Assembly: GCA_964618515.1 (NCBI GenBank)
Contig: CAZUAS010000140.1
Coordinates: 1-6,053 of the forward strand
Source of the DNA: JAFGNW01 sp964618515
GTDB taxonomy: Bacteria > Zixibacteria > MSB-5A5 > GN15 > FEB-12
DNA length: 6,053 nucleotides
Direction of reading: 5' to 3'
Shown: positions 1 through 6,053 of the stretch, piece by piece
Layout: each line of letters opens with the position of its first letter
How positions within the stretch are numbered: position 1 is the first letter of the stretch
The notes under the pieces: model-generated
What the model saw: only the letters and a program-made list of their open reading frames with translations
Databases searched by the model: none
Told to the model about the DNA's origin: nothing
Position numbers and translations under genes: made by a program

Positions 1-1288
1 CATTTTTTGTCCCGCTTCTTTCCCGCAAGCGAGCCAGGTAATCGCCGTTCAGAGTAAGCACGGAACTTACCTTCGTACCCAAACCCGCGAGGTATTCAGT
101 ATTGCCGGTGTCCCGGTTCAGTCGCGCCACCAGCAACGCATTGTACAGCTCCCAGCGTTCCAGAGGATGAACGATCGTTTTAACCATCACTCCTTTCTGC
201 CCGGCTCTCTTGTTGGACATGGTAAATTCTATCTCATCGATCGTGACGGTATTTCTGATATTAGTCGCCTTGCTTCCCCCGGTAAAATCGATATAGCGGT
301 CGGCATACTGCCAGGCAGCATATTTAAACTCCATACGGCTGATATGGTGGCGCCCTTCACCGACTATTGCCATCGCTCCGCCACCATCACCGAATTGACG
401 CGAGCCTTCCACGCTGGTATAACCAGTAGAATAAGAATGCCTGACATATAGAGCCAGTTTCCGGTCTACAAAAGCAGCTAGCCCGGAGCGGTTTTCCATC
501 CGGTTGATACCCAGGATAACACCGCCAGTAGTATTTTTCGTCAGGTTCCGGGAAAGCATGGTGCCTGCGGATATAAGGTTATATTTTTCATCCCGGCTCA
601 CCGCCACTAAAGTGCGGCCTTCTGTCCCGGCAATTTTAACCGAACCGTAAAAACCATTAAAGGCACCGTAATCGGGAAATAAAAATGACTCGAAATCCAG
701 CCGCTCGGAATAATCAAAAAGTTTACCGTGATACCCCATAATCGTGCCCAGCCCCCAGCGGGTTTTAAAACTGCCAAGTTTCAATTCCCTGATGACACCT
801 TTATTATTGACATAAGAAATAGTTCGTTCGGTAAATCTTTCCCGGCCGGTCTTATCACGGCGGATTTGAAAACTCAAACGCCAGTATCGACTTAATAACA
901 CTCGAGTGGTGGAAAGATATCCTGATTTCGAAGATTCGTTTAAATTACGGGTATACCTCTGGTTGAAATAAACGGTTTTGTCGGTCAACCATGGCAGAGA
1001 GAACTGAAACGGCTGTTGTTGCTGAATCTCCAGATCAGGCGTAAATGTCCCCAGTGAGGTAGGGATATAAAACAGATTGGGCACCTCATCCAGAAGGTAA
1101 CTGGTGGTCGAATCGATTCCGTGCTCGATTATTTCCAGCAGTATTTCATACTGGGCGGAATCAATCTCGCCGCTCAGTAAAGCCTCAGCCAGCTCGTCCT
1201 CGGAGGGTAAAACCATGGTCGATAGCTCCTGGGCCATCACTGCTCCGGTGGCTGAAATAAAAATGATTAAAAAGAATAGTGCTCTAAT
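1..1288 (-). CDS. Exported, probable outer-membrane beta-barrel protein (3' end missing)
   Basis: An unbroken minus-strand frame gives 429 codons and runs off the window at position 1, so the C-terminus is missing. Read from ATT at 1288, residues 1-19 form a classic signal peptide: Arg2, a hydrophobic core LFFLIIFI at 4-11, and an AVMA cleavage site before Gln20. Residues 28-72 are acidic and probably helical (DELAEALLSGEIDSAQYEIL region, then EHGIDS and LLDEVPNL). From about residue 90 onward the chain alternates polar and hydrophobic or aromatic residues with Gly/Asn turns, as in outer-membrane beta-barrels. LGSFKTRWGLGTIMGYHG (171-188) resembles the 'GDY..RFGQGL' segment of FCB helix-hairpin-helix/barrel proteins, though no helix-hairpin-helix is visible here. 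It lies 15 bases after the sigma-54 activator and in the same frame as it, so it is almost certainly co-transcribed. The exact function is unknown. The frame is certain; the barrel assignment is moderate. Confidence 0.72.
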   Translation of the reverse strand, partial: MRALFFLIIFISATGAVMAQELSTMVLPSEDELAEALLSGEIDSAQYEILLEIIEHGIDSTTSYLLDEVPNLFYIPTSLGTFTPDLEIQQQQPFQFSLPWLTDKTVYFNQRYTRNLNESSKSGYLSTTRVLLSRYWRLSFQIRRDKTGRERFTERTISYVNNKGVIRELKLGSFKTRWGLGTIMGYHGKLFDYSERLDFESFLFPDYGAFNGFYGSVKIAGTEGRTLVAVSRDEKYNLISAGTMLSRNLTKNTTGGVILGINRMENRSGLAAFVDRKLALYVRHSYSTGYTSVEGSRQFGDGGGAMAIVGEGRHHISRMEFKYAAWQYADRYIDFTGGSKATNIRNTVTIDEIEFTMSNKRAGQKGVMVKTIVHPLERWELYNALLVARLNRDTGNTEYLAGLGTKVSSVLTLNGDYLARLRERSGTKN

Positions 1289-1289
1289 T

Positions 1290-1305
1290 TCCCCCTGACT
1301 CCCTC
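1290..1305 (-). promoter_or_regulatory. Ribosome-binding region supporting an ATT start at 1288
   Basis: Two purine-rich candidates lie between the activator stop and the signal peptide. GAGGGAG (1305-1299) overlaps that stop and ends 10 bases before ATT. AGGGGGA (1296-1290) ends one base before it, which is too close. The first has workable spacing for ATT at 1288-1286. No ATG, GTG or TTG occurs in this frame between the stop at 1304 and the GTG-ATG at the end of the signal peptide, so this site decides the start. Confidence 0.5.
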
Positions 1306-2737
1306 AATTCAGATTGTACTTGTTAAGCTTCCGGTACAGGGTACGTTCACCGATACCCATTCTCCTGGCCGCTTCTTTTCGATTGCCGCCGGTCTCCTGA
1401 AGCACCTTGATGATTAATTTTCGTTCCATTTCCTCCATCGAGGAACTCGCCTCAACGGAAGCCATGTTTTCCCGGACTTCCGACACGGCTGGTTCGCTGG
1501 GTAGATGAGCCGTAATGAGGTTACGCAAATTACGGATTTCATTGCCCAGGGAAAGAATCGCCCGATAGATTAGTTCATGGCCGGCATCCTCGACTGTTTT
1601 ACCTGTTGAGACGGGCAGGTTAGTAGAAACCGTGTGTTGTTCAGCAATGAAGTTTTCAACATCACGGACATCCACCAGACCGGTAACTTTCAGGGCGGCC
1701 ATGCGGGCGGAGAAATTCTTGAGTTGACGGACATTTCCTGGCCAATCGTATCGCATCAACAGTTCCAGGGCGGCATCGGTATAATCAAGACCTTTCTGGT
1801 CATCCCAGAAATGCTGAAGTAACGGTTGTATATCATACCTTCGCTCCATCAGCGACGGTAAAATTATCTTCACCACTCCGATACGGAAATACAAATCCTC
1901 ACGGAATTGTTTTTCCGCGATGGCTTCGGTCAGGTCGCGATTGGTAGCCGCCACCACCCTGACGTCAGCTCGACGGGGATTAGAGGAACCGACCGGGTAA
2001 AAGGTTCCATCTTCAAGGACCCGAAGCAGTTTCACCTGGGTATCAGGTTTGGTTTCGCCTATTTCATCCAGAAACAGAGTACCGCCTTCGGCTTTGAAAA
2101 ACAAACCTTCACGCTTGGCCACCGACCCGGTAAATGCGCCGCGTTCATGGCCGAAAAGTTCCGATTCCAGCACCCCCTCAGCCAGGGCGCCGCAATTAAT
2201 GGCCACATACGGCTTCCTGCTCCGGCTGGAGGCATTGTGAATCGCCTGGGCAACCAGTTCTTTGCCGGAACCCGATGGCCCGACTATGAGCACCGAAATA
2301 TCCGACGGCGCGATCCTCTCTATTACCCGAGCTACCGCTTTCATCTTCGGTGACCGACCGACTATTTTATAACGATTAAGTAGTTCCTTGTCTGTCAAAA
2401 TCTGATTTATCTTTTTTGAAATGCCCTCAATTCCCAATCCCGTGGAAATATGTCCATCGATAAATTCTTCGCGCGTATCATGGGTAATTTCATAATGAGA
2501 TATACGCCAGATATCCGTCAAACCATGGTAACGGCGAATTTTCATGGCTACGCCATGATTCAAATCAGTGCGGTTTTCGCCCGCCAGGACCAAATCCAGC
2601 CGCCTTTCCCGGGCGGCCTGATAAAGCTCGGATATCTCCGTCACCACCTGGCCTATTTGTTCCCAATTTATATCCTCATAACTGTGACGTTCCCGCTCTG
2701 CCAGGATTATTATTCTTTCAGTAGCCGGCATACTCAA
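1304..2737 (-). CDS. Sigma-54-dependent transcriptional activator (AAA+, Fis-type HTH)
   Basis: A bacterial enhancer-binding protein of 477 residues, which uses ATP to open sigma-54 promoters. Residues 1-118 look like a degenerate receiver: a strand at ERIIILAER (7-15) and DLVLAG at 48-53, where Gly53 sits at the usual phospho-Asp position. The AAA+ core spans about 123-352, with Walker A GPSGSGKE (153-160), the sigma-54 contact loop GAFTGS (200-205, normally GAFTGA), Walker B LFLDE (221-225), sensor I ATNRD (264-268), arginine-finger region REDLYFR (279-285) and sensor II WPGNVRQL (332-339). A linker containing IYRAILSLGNEIRNLRNLI (390-408) leads to the Fis HTH at about 437-475 (GNRKEAARRMGIGERTLYRK). 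TTG at 2737 is preferred because GAGGG lies 7 bases upstream; ATG at 2731 would be 13 bases away. The class is certain; its targets are unknown, and the neighbouring envelope gene makes envelope control a guess. Confidence 0.93.
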   Translation of the reverse strand: MSMPATERIIILAERERHSYEDINWEQIGQVVTEISELYQAARERRLDLVLAGENRTDLNHGVAMKIRRYHGLTDIWRISHYEITHDTREEFIDGHISTGLGIEGISKKINQILTDKELLNRYKIVGRSPKMKAVARVIERIAPSDISVLIVGPSGSGKELVAQAIHNASSRSRKPYVAINCGALAEGVLESELFGHERGAFTGSVAKREGLFFKAEGGTLFLDEIGETKPDTQVKLLRVLEDGTFYPVGSSNPRRADVRVVAATNRDLTEAIAEKQFREDLYFRIGVVKIILPSLMERRYDIQPLLQHFWDDQKGLDYTDAALELLMRYDWPGNVRQLKNFSARMAALKVTGLVDVRDVENFIAEQHTVSTNLPVSTGKTVEDAGHELIYRAILSLGNEIRNLRNLITAHLPSEPAVSEVRENMASVEASSSMEEMERKLIIKVLQETGGNRKEAARRMGIGERTLYRKLNKYNLN

Positions 2738-2744
2738 AAATAAA

Positions 2745-2749
2745 CCCTC
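2745..2749 (-). promoter_or_regulatory. Shine-Dalgarno GAGGG for the sigma-54 activator
   Basis: GAGGG overlaps the TGA stop of rnr and ends 7 bases before TTG at 2737, an ideal spacing. The ATG two codons later (2731) is 13 bases away. The overlap with the upstream stop suggests translational coupling between RNase R and the activator. Confidence 0.6.
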
Positions 2750-4910
2750 AGTCTCTATATTTTTTTTCTTTTCTTTTTTGACCTCTTAGTTTCTTAGAGG
2801 GCACTGCATATTTATTCTGTACTAAAAATAAGTCAATTTCGTTCTTTACCTTATCCGCCTTTAAAACGCCGACCTTAACGCGGTCACCCAGGCGGAAAGT
2901 ACGATGATTGCGACGACCTATTAAGCGGTATTTACCTTCGTCAAATTGATAATAATCGTCATCAATAGTGGAGACTCGCACCAGTCCCTCGACCCCCATA
3001 TTGTCGATCCGGACAAAAAAACCATACGCGGTAACACCGGAAATAATGCCGGTGAATTCATCGCCCAGACGGTTGGCCATATAAGCGACCTGTTTCACTT
3101 TGACCGCCTGTCTTTCCGCAGCTTCGGCCGTTCTTTCGGTTTCCGAACAATGCATCCCGACATGGTCAATAACAGAATTTACCCGCCGGGCAAAACTGAC
3201 CGGGTAACGACCCTTTTTAAGCTTGCGTATCAGGCGGTGCACCAGAAGGTCGGGATAACGACGGATAGGCGATGTAAAATGGGTATAATGCGTGAAAGCC
3301 AACCCGAAATGACCGATATTCTGGCGCTGGTAAACAGCTTTCTGCATCGAACGCAACATCAGCTCATTGATAAACTCCGCCTCTGGTGTATCCTTGACCC
3401 TTTTTAAAAAGCGGGCAAACTGTATCGGCTGGATATCTTTGGAGACCGCAAAGTTGTATCCCAGGGTGCCAACCATATGGGAGAAAAAAGCCAGTTTTTC
3501 AGGGTCGGGACGGTCATGGACACGATATAAAAACGGTTGAGCCTGGTTAAAAACTTCCAGCGCCACGACCTTGTTAGCCAGGAGCATGAATTCTTCTATC
3601 AACCGATGCGATTCCAAGCGGACACGGTGACCCAGCTCCAGAACTTCGCCCTTCTCATTGAGTATGACCTTGGCTTCAGGCAGGTCAAAATCCAGAGAAC
3701 CCTCATTGAACCGACGTTTACTGACTATATCCGCCAGGCGACGCGCCAGTTTTAAATTCTCCGCCACTTTTTCAATTTTCTTCGTGACCACCCCGGTATC
3801 AAAAAATTCCTGCACTTCCTCATAGCTAAGTTTTGCCCGCGACTTTATAACCGTATCCACAATCCGCCATTTGAGTATTTTCCCTTTTTTATCAATGTCA
3901 ATTAAGACCGAATGGGCCAGGCGCTTACGGTTGGGCTTCAGCGAACAGACATCGTTGGATAAAACCTCCGGCAACATCGGAATCACCATCCCCGGGAAAT
4001 AAACCGAATTGCCGCGCTCAAAAGCTTCATTATCGAGTCTTGTTCCCGCTTCGACAAAAAACGCCACGTCGGCAATATGCACCCCCAGACGAAAACCGTA
4101 ATCTGTTTCTTCGACCGCAATGGCATCATCGTGGTCTTTGGCGTCAGAGGGGTCTATGGTATAAACGCACTCTCCGGTCAAATCAAGACGGTTCTTCAAT
4201 GCCTCTTCCCAGTTTTTAGCGGCCGCCTGTTCAGCTTCTTCAAGAACTTCCCCTGGAAATTCCTCCGGCAGGTTGAAACTTTTCAACACCGACAGCATAT
4301 CCACCCCAGGTTCACCGGGCATGCCGATTAACTCGGTGATTTCACCTTCGGGATTGACATAGGGATTATCCCAAAGTGTCAACTCAGCCACCACTTTTTC
4401 CCCGTTGCGGGCACTCATTGTCCGGTCAGGAGGGATATAAATATCGCGATGAATTTTAGGATTGTCCGGGATTACGAAATTGAAAGCTCCGCCGGTTTTA
4501 AAAACACCGACAATTTTTCGCGGTGTCCGCTCTACAATTTTGACCACCACCCCGGCCTGCCGTCCCTGCACCAGCCCGGTCAGACGTACCATCACCCGAT
4601 CACCATCAAGCGCCGTCAGGAGGCCATTCTGAGGAATTAGAATATCGACATCTTCACCTTCCCGTTCGACAAAACCCACTCCCTTGCGGGAAATGGAAAT
4701 CCTGCCAACAACAACATTCAGGTGGTCCGCTACACCGACCCGGCCACGCTTCAATCTGACCAGCTCCCCGGTATTAATCATTTCCTTTACGAAACGGCGG
4801 AACCGGGGGTATTCGTCAGATGAAATATCCAGAACCCGGGCCAGCTCCTTAATTTTCATGGGGCGGTCGGATTTGGATTTTATGAAATTAATGATATCTT
4901 TGGAATTCAT
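2748..4910 (-). CDS. rnr: Ribonuclease R
   Basis: A processive cytoplasmic 3'-5' exoribonuclease of the RNase II/R family that degrades structured mRNA and rRNA. From ATG at 4910 it has 720 residues, typical length. An N-terminal winged helix (about 10-62, KIKELARVLDIS) is followed by two cold-shock OB domains (about 65-200), the RNB catalytic domain (about 245-575), an S1 domain (about 616-700, DEFTGIISGVTAYGFFVRI), and a Lys/Arg-rich tail that may help with duplex unwinding. The active-site motif IDPSDAKDHDDA begins at residue 252, with metal-binding Asp253, Asp259, Asp261 and Asp262. The family signature HFTSPIRRYPDLLVHRL is at 544-560. An in-frame ATG at 4940 would add MTTPFLYFRF, but the likely promoter covers that stretch and neither start has a Shine-Dalgarno. 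It heads the operon, and no disruption is visible. Confidence 0.97.
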   Translation of the reverse strand: MNSKDIINFIKSKSDRPMKIKELARVLDISSDEYPRFRRFVKEMINTGELVRLKRGRVGVADHLNVVVGRISISRKGVGFVEREGEDVDILIPQNGLLTALDGDRVMVRLTGLVQGRQAGVVVKIVERTPRKIVGVFKTGGAFNFVIPDNPKIHRDIYIPPDRTMSARNGEKVVAELTLWDNPYVNPEGEITELIGMPGEPGVDMLSVLKSFNLPEEFPGEVLEEAEQAAAKNWEEALKNRLDLTGECVYTIDPSDAKDHDDAIAVEETDYGFRLGVHIADVAFFVEAGTRLDNEAFERGNSVYFPGMVIPMLPEVLSNDVCSLKPNRKRLAHSVLIDIDKKGKILKWRIVDTVIKSRAKLSYEEVQEFFDTGVVTKKIEKVAENLKLARRLADIVSKRRFNEGSLDFDLPEAKVILNEKGEVLELGHRVRLESHRLIEEFMLLANKVVALEVFNQAQPFLYRVHDRPDPEKLAFFSHMVGTLGYNFAVSKDIQPIQFARFLKRVKDTPEAEFINELMLRSMQKAVYQRQNIGHFGLAFTHYTHFTSPIRRYPDLLVHRLIRKLKKGRYPVSFARRVNSVIDHVGMHCSETERTAEAAERQAVKVKQVAYMANRLGDEFTGIISGVTAYGFFVRIDNMGVEGLVRVSTIDDDYYQFDEGKYRLIGRRNHRTFRLGDRVKVGVLKADKVKNEIDLFLVQNKYAVPSKKLRGQKRKEKKYRD

Positions 4911-4916
4911 AAAGCG

Positions 4917-4945
4917 AAAATAGAGAAAAGGGGTTGTCATGTCAA
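4917..4945 (-). promoter_or_regulatory. Sigma-70-type promoter of the rnr operon
   Basis: On the minus strand a perfect -35 TTGACA (4945-4940) is separated by exactly 17 bases from TATTTT (4922-4917; 4 of 6 matches to TATAAT). Transcription should start 6-7 bases further on, at 4911-4910, on or one base ahead of the ATG at 4910. The promoter also lies inside the alternative N-terminal extension that starts at 4940, which argues against that start. It probably drives all three minus-strand genes, since no other promoter is evident. Confidence 0.6.
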
Positions 4946-4952
4946 GCTAAAT

Positions 4953-4976
4953 TGGCATAATCGTGCCATTATGGCA
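4953..4976. repeat. Three alternating TGGCA/TGCCA half-sites, operator-like
   Basis: TGGCA (4953-4957), TGCCA (4964-4968) and TGGCA (4972-4976) alternate in orientation with gaps of 6 and 3 bases. The second and third form a 13-base near-perfect palindrome, TGCCAT-T-ATGGCA (4964-4976). The cluster begins 7 bases upstream of the rnr -35 element and lies between the divergent genes, so it may bind a dimeric regulator. It is not followed by a T-run, so it is not a terminator. The regulator is unknown. Confidence 0.4.
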
Positions 4977-4989
4977 GATTTTTCTTTTA

Positions 4990-5010
4990 AGTTGTTGCTA
5001 TTAAACAACT
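4990..5010. repeat. Inverted repeat with 7-bp stem and 7-base loop
   Basis: AGTTGTT (4990-4996) pairs perfectly with AACAACT (5004-5010) around GCTATTA. It lies just upstream of the proposed promoter of the radical SAM gene. The stem is AT-rich with no T-tract after it, so a terminator is unlikely. It may be an operator or a chance feature of an AT-rich region. Confidence 0.25.
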
Positions 5011-5016
5011 AATAAC

Positions 5017-5045
5017 TTGATTATTAATTGTTTTATTTATATTAT
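5017..5045 (+). promoter_or_regulatory. Candidate sigma-70-type promoter of the radical SAM gene
   Basis: TTGATT (5017-5022, 4 of 6 to TTGACA), a 17-base spacer, then TATTAT (5040-5045, 5 of 6 to TATAAT). The predicted start near 5052 leaves a leader of about 25 bases before ATG at 5077. The surrounding DNA is very AT-rich, which makes chance matches likely. Confidence 0.4.
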
Positions 5046-5076
5046 TTATAAAGTTATTTTAAATAAGCCTACCAAT

Positions 5077-6008
5077 ATGTTTGAATTTATAAAAAGACTG
5101 ATTCATAAGCACCGGGCACCTGATTTAGATTGGTTACAAATTGAAATCAGCAGTCATTGCCCATCTTCATGCACTTATTGCCCTCACACGGTTTATCAGG
5201 ATGAATGGCAAAAACGGTTCATGCCTGTGGAGGTTATTGAAAAACTTGTTCCAGCCTTCTCCAATACCCGACTTGTTTACCTGCAGGGTTGGGGTGAACC
5301 TTTTACGCATCCGGATTTTTTTAATATCCTTTCTCTGGTTAAAAAAACCGGCTGTCTGGTGGGGACCTCAACTAATGGTAAGCTTTTGGATGAAAAGACG
5401 CTGGCACGCCTGGTTGACTCAAAACTTGATATAATTGCTTTTTCACTGGCGGGTTTTGGGGAAGCCAACGACCTCTTACGCCGGGGAACAAATTACGATA
5501 AAATTATTGAAAATTGTCAAACATTAAAAAAAATCAAACATAAAAAAAACTCCCCCTTACCGGTAATAAATATCGCCTATCTGCTAGTGCGTTCAGGTTT
5601 GAATGAGCTCGATGATTTGCCCGTGCGATTAAAAGACATGGGTATAAATCAGGTGGTTATCAGCACCCTTGATTTCATCCCGGCCGGAGATATTGAACAG
5701 GAATGTCTTCGTCCTCACAACGACCAGGAATACCAGGCATTAAAAGCCCGTCTCGACGACACGGCCGTCCGGGCTGCCCGACATGAAATCGAACTTTACT
5801 ATCATCTGGCTCACCCTGACCGGCGTTTTCAATTTTGCACCGAGAATGTCAGAAAAGCCGCTTTTATTGCTGTCGATGGTTCCGTGGCACCATGTGTTTT
5901 TATGAAACTGCCTATTAAAAAAGGCTTCTATATAGAAGATGGACATGAAAAAGAATACGTACCTTTGGTTTTCGGAAATATCAACGAGGAGCCTTTTGAT
6001 ATTATCTG
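5077..6008 (+). CDS. Radical SAM protein with SPASM/twitch-like C-terminus (truncated at contig end)
   Basis: An enzyme that cleaves S-adenosylmethionine with a 4Fe-4S cluster to start radical chemistry; the substrate is not identifiable. From ATG at 5077, 310 complete codons are visible. The cluster-binding motif CPSSCTYC is at 28-35 (Cys28, Cys32, Cys35), followed by the SAM-contacting GWGEP (71-75) and a strand ending in STNG (98-101). Near the C-terminus, Cys254 and DGSVAPC (267-273), then FGNINEEPFDII, are typical of SPASM or twitch domains that hold a further cluster in peptide- or protein-modifying enzymes. In-frame TTG at 5017 would add 20 residues, but it lies in the promoter and the extension is atypical. 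No Shine-Dalgarno is seen. The TGA at 6007-6009 is not real: its last base is adapter, so the C-terminus is missing. The middle of the gene is visibly richer in A+T than rnr. No precursor peptide gene is visible nearby. Confidence 0.9.
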
Positions 6009-6053
6009 AGATCGGAAGAGCGTCGTGTAGGGAAAGAGTGTAGGATAGGGTGT
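6009..6053 (+). other. Illumina adapter contamination at the contig end
   Basis: From AGATCGGAAGAGC onward, 33 consecutive bases (6009-6041) are identical to the standard TruSeq read-2-side adapter (the reverse complement of the universal adapter), as I know it. The last 12 bases (6042-6053) match the expected adapter continuation at only about half of the positions, as expected for low-quality read ends. This stretch is not biological and should be trimmed; genomic sequence ends at 6008. Confidence 0.98.

Noticed and set aside
167..451. Plus-strand open frame of 94 codons
   Set aside because: It is fully antisense to the continuous envelope-protein frame, with no start signal or recognisable domain.
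1104..1298. Plus-strand serine-rich small frame
   Set aside because: It is antisense to the signal peptide and N-terminal helix of the envelope gene; its Ser-rich composition simply mirrors the opposite strand.
1286..1306. TGA readthrough or recoding that fuses the activator to the envelope protein in the same frame
   Set aside because: The Fis helix-turn-helix ends normally just before the TGA, and a signal peptide directly after it makes sense only at an N-terminus. TGA also ends RNase R normally, so reassignment is unlikely.
1907..2353. Plus-strand open frame of 148 codons opposite the activator
   Set aside because: It is a shadow of the strongly conserved AAA+ coding sequence on the minus strand.
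2782..2800. CCTCT...AGAGG hairpin beside T/A-rich sequence as a terminator
   Set aside because: It lies inside the rnr coding sequence. In the direction of transcription it is followed by A-runs, not a U-tract, and on the plus strand the T-run precedes the stem.
2946..3407. Plus-strand open frame of 153 codons opposite rnr
   Set aside because: It is antisense to the RNB/S1 part of RNase R, which is unmistakable; no independent evidence supports it.
4955..4968. Sigma-54 (-24/-12) promoter on the minus strand, TGGCACGATTATGC
   Set aside because: The GG and GC doublets are 9 bases apart, whereas sigma-54 promoters require 10. The second half also lacks TTGC. It is tempting because an activator follows, but the match is explained by the TGGCA/TGCCA half-sites.
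4911..5076. Small RNA, riboswitch, tRNA or leader peptide in the divergent intergenic region
   Set aside because: Only short, AT-rich stems are present, with no conserved aptamer or tRNA-like fold that I can recognise. The in-frame TTG extension from 5017 looks like non-coding promoter DNA.

Overview
The window looks like the end of a metagenomic or draft-genome contig from a Gram-negative bacterium. The clearest lineage hint is a sigma-54 activator whose C-terminal linker (a segment reading IYRAILSLGNEIRNLRNLI before the Fis helix-turn-helix) resembles activators of the Bacteroidota/FCB superphylum. The outer-membrane-type protein beside it fits the same picture. My best guess is an FCB candidate phylum such as Zixibacteria, but that is inference from memory and not proven by the sequence.

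Layout. Three genes on the minus strand form a tight operon, read from about 4945 down to 1: ribonuclease R (4910-2748), a sigma-54-dependent activator (2737-1304), and an exported, probably outer-membrane beta-barrel protein (1288 to beyond position 1). The gaps are 10 and 15 bases, and each downstream ribosome-binding site overlaps or abuts the preceding stop. A divergent plus-strand gene starts at 5077 and encodes a radical SAM/SPASM-type enzyme. The roughly 165-base AT-rich region between the two start codons (4911-5076) holds a good sigma-70-type promoter for each direction, a cluster of three TGGCA/TGCCA half-sites, and a small hairpin.

Main points. (1) Bases 6009-6053 are Illumina adapter, not genome. 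The apparent TGA stop of the radical SAM gene is a chimera of genomic TG and adapter A, so that gene is truncated rather than complete. (2) The outer-membrane gene has a textbook signal peptide but no ATG, GTG or TTG ahead of it; the only sensible start is ATT at 1288. (3) The rnr promoter is placed so that transcription would begin at, or within a base of, the ATG at 4910, predicting a leaderless mRNA and a 720-residue protein. (4) The activator's N-terminal domain looks like a receiver that has lost its phospho-acceptor, and its sigma-54 contact loop is GAFTGS instead of GAFTGA.

How the genes may work together. RNase R degrades structured RNA. The activator probably drives genes at sigma-54 promoters elsewhere, and the envelope protein is co-transcribed with both. 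Nothing in the window shows a clear functional link between the operon and the divergent radical SAM gene. I found no tRNA, rRNA, CRISPR array, insertion sequence or convincing terminator.
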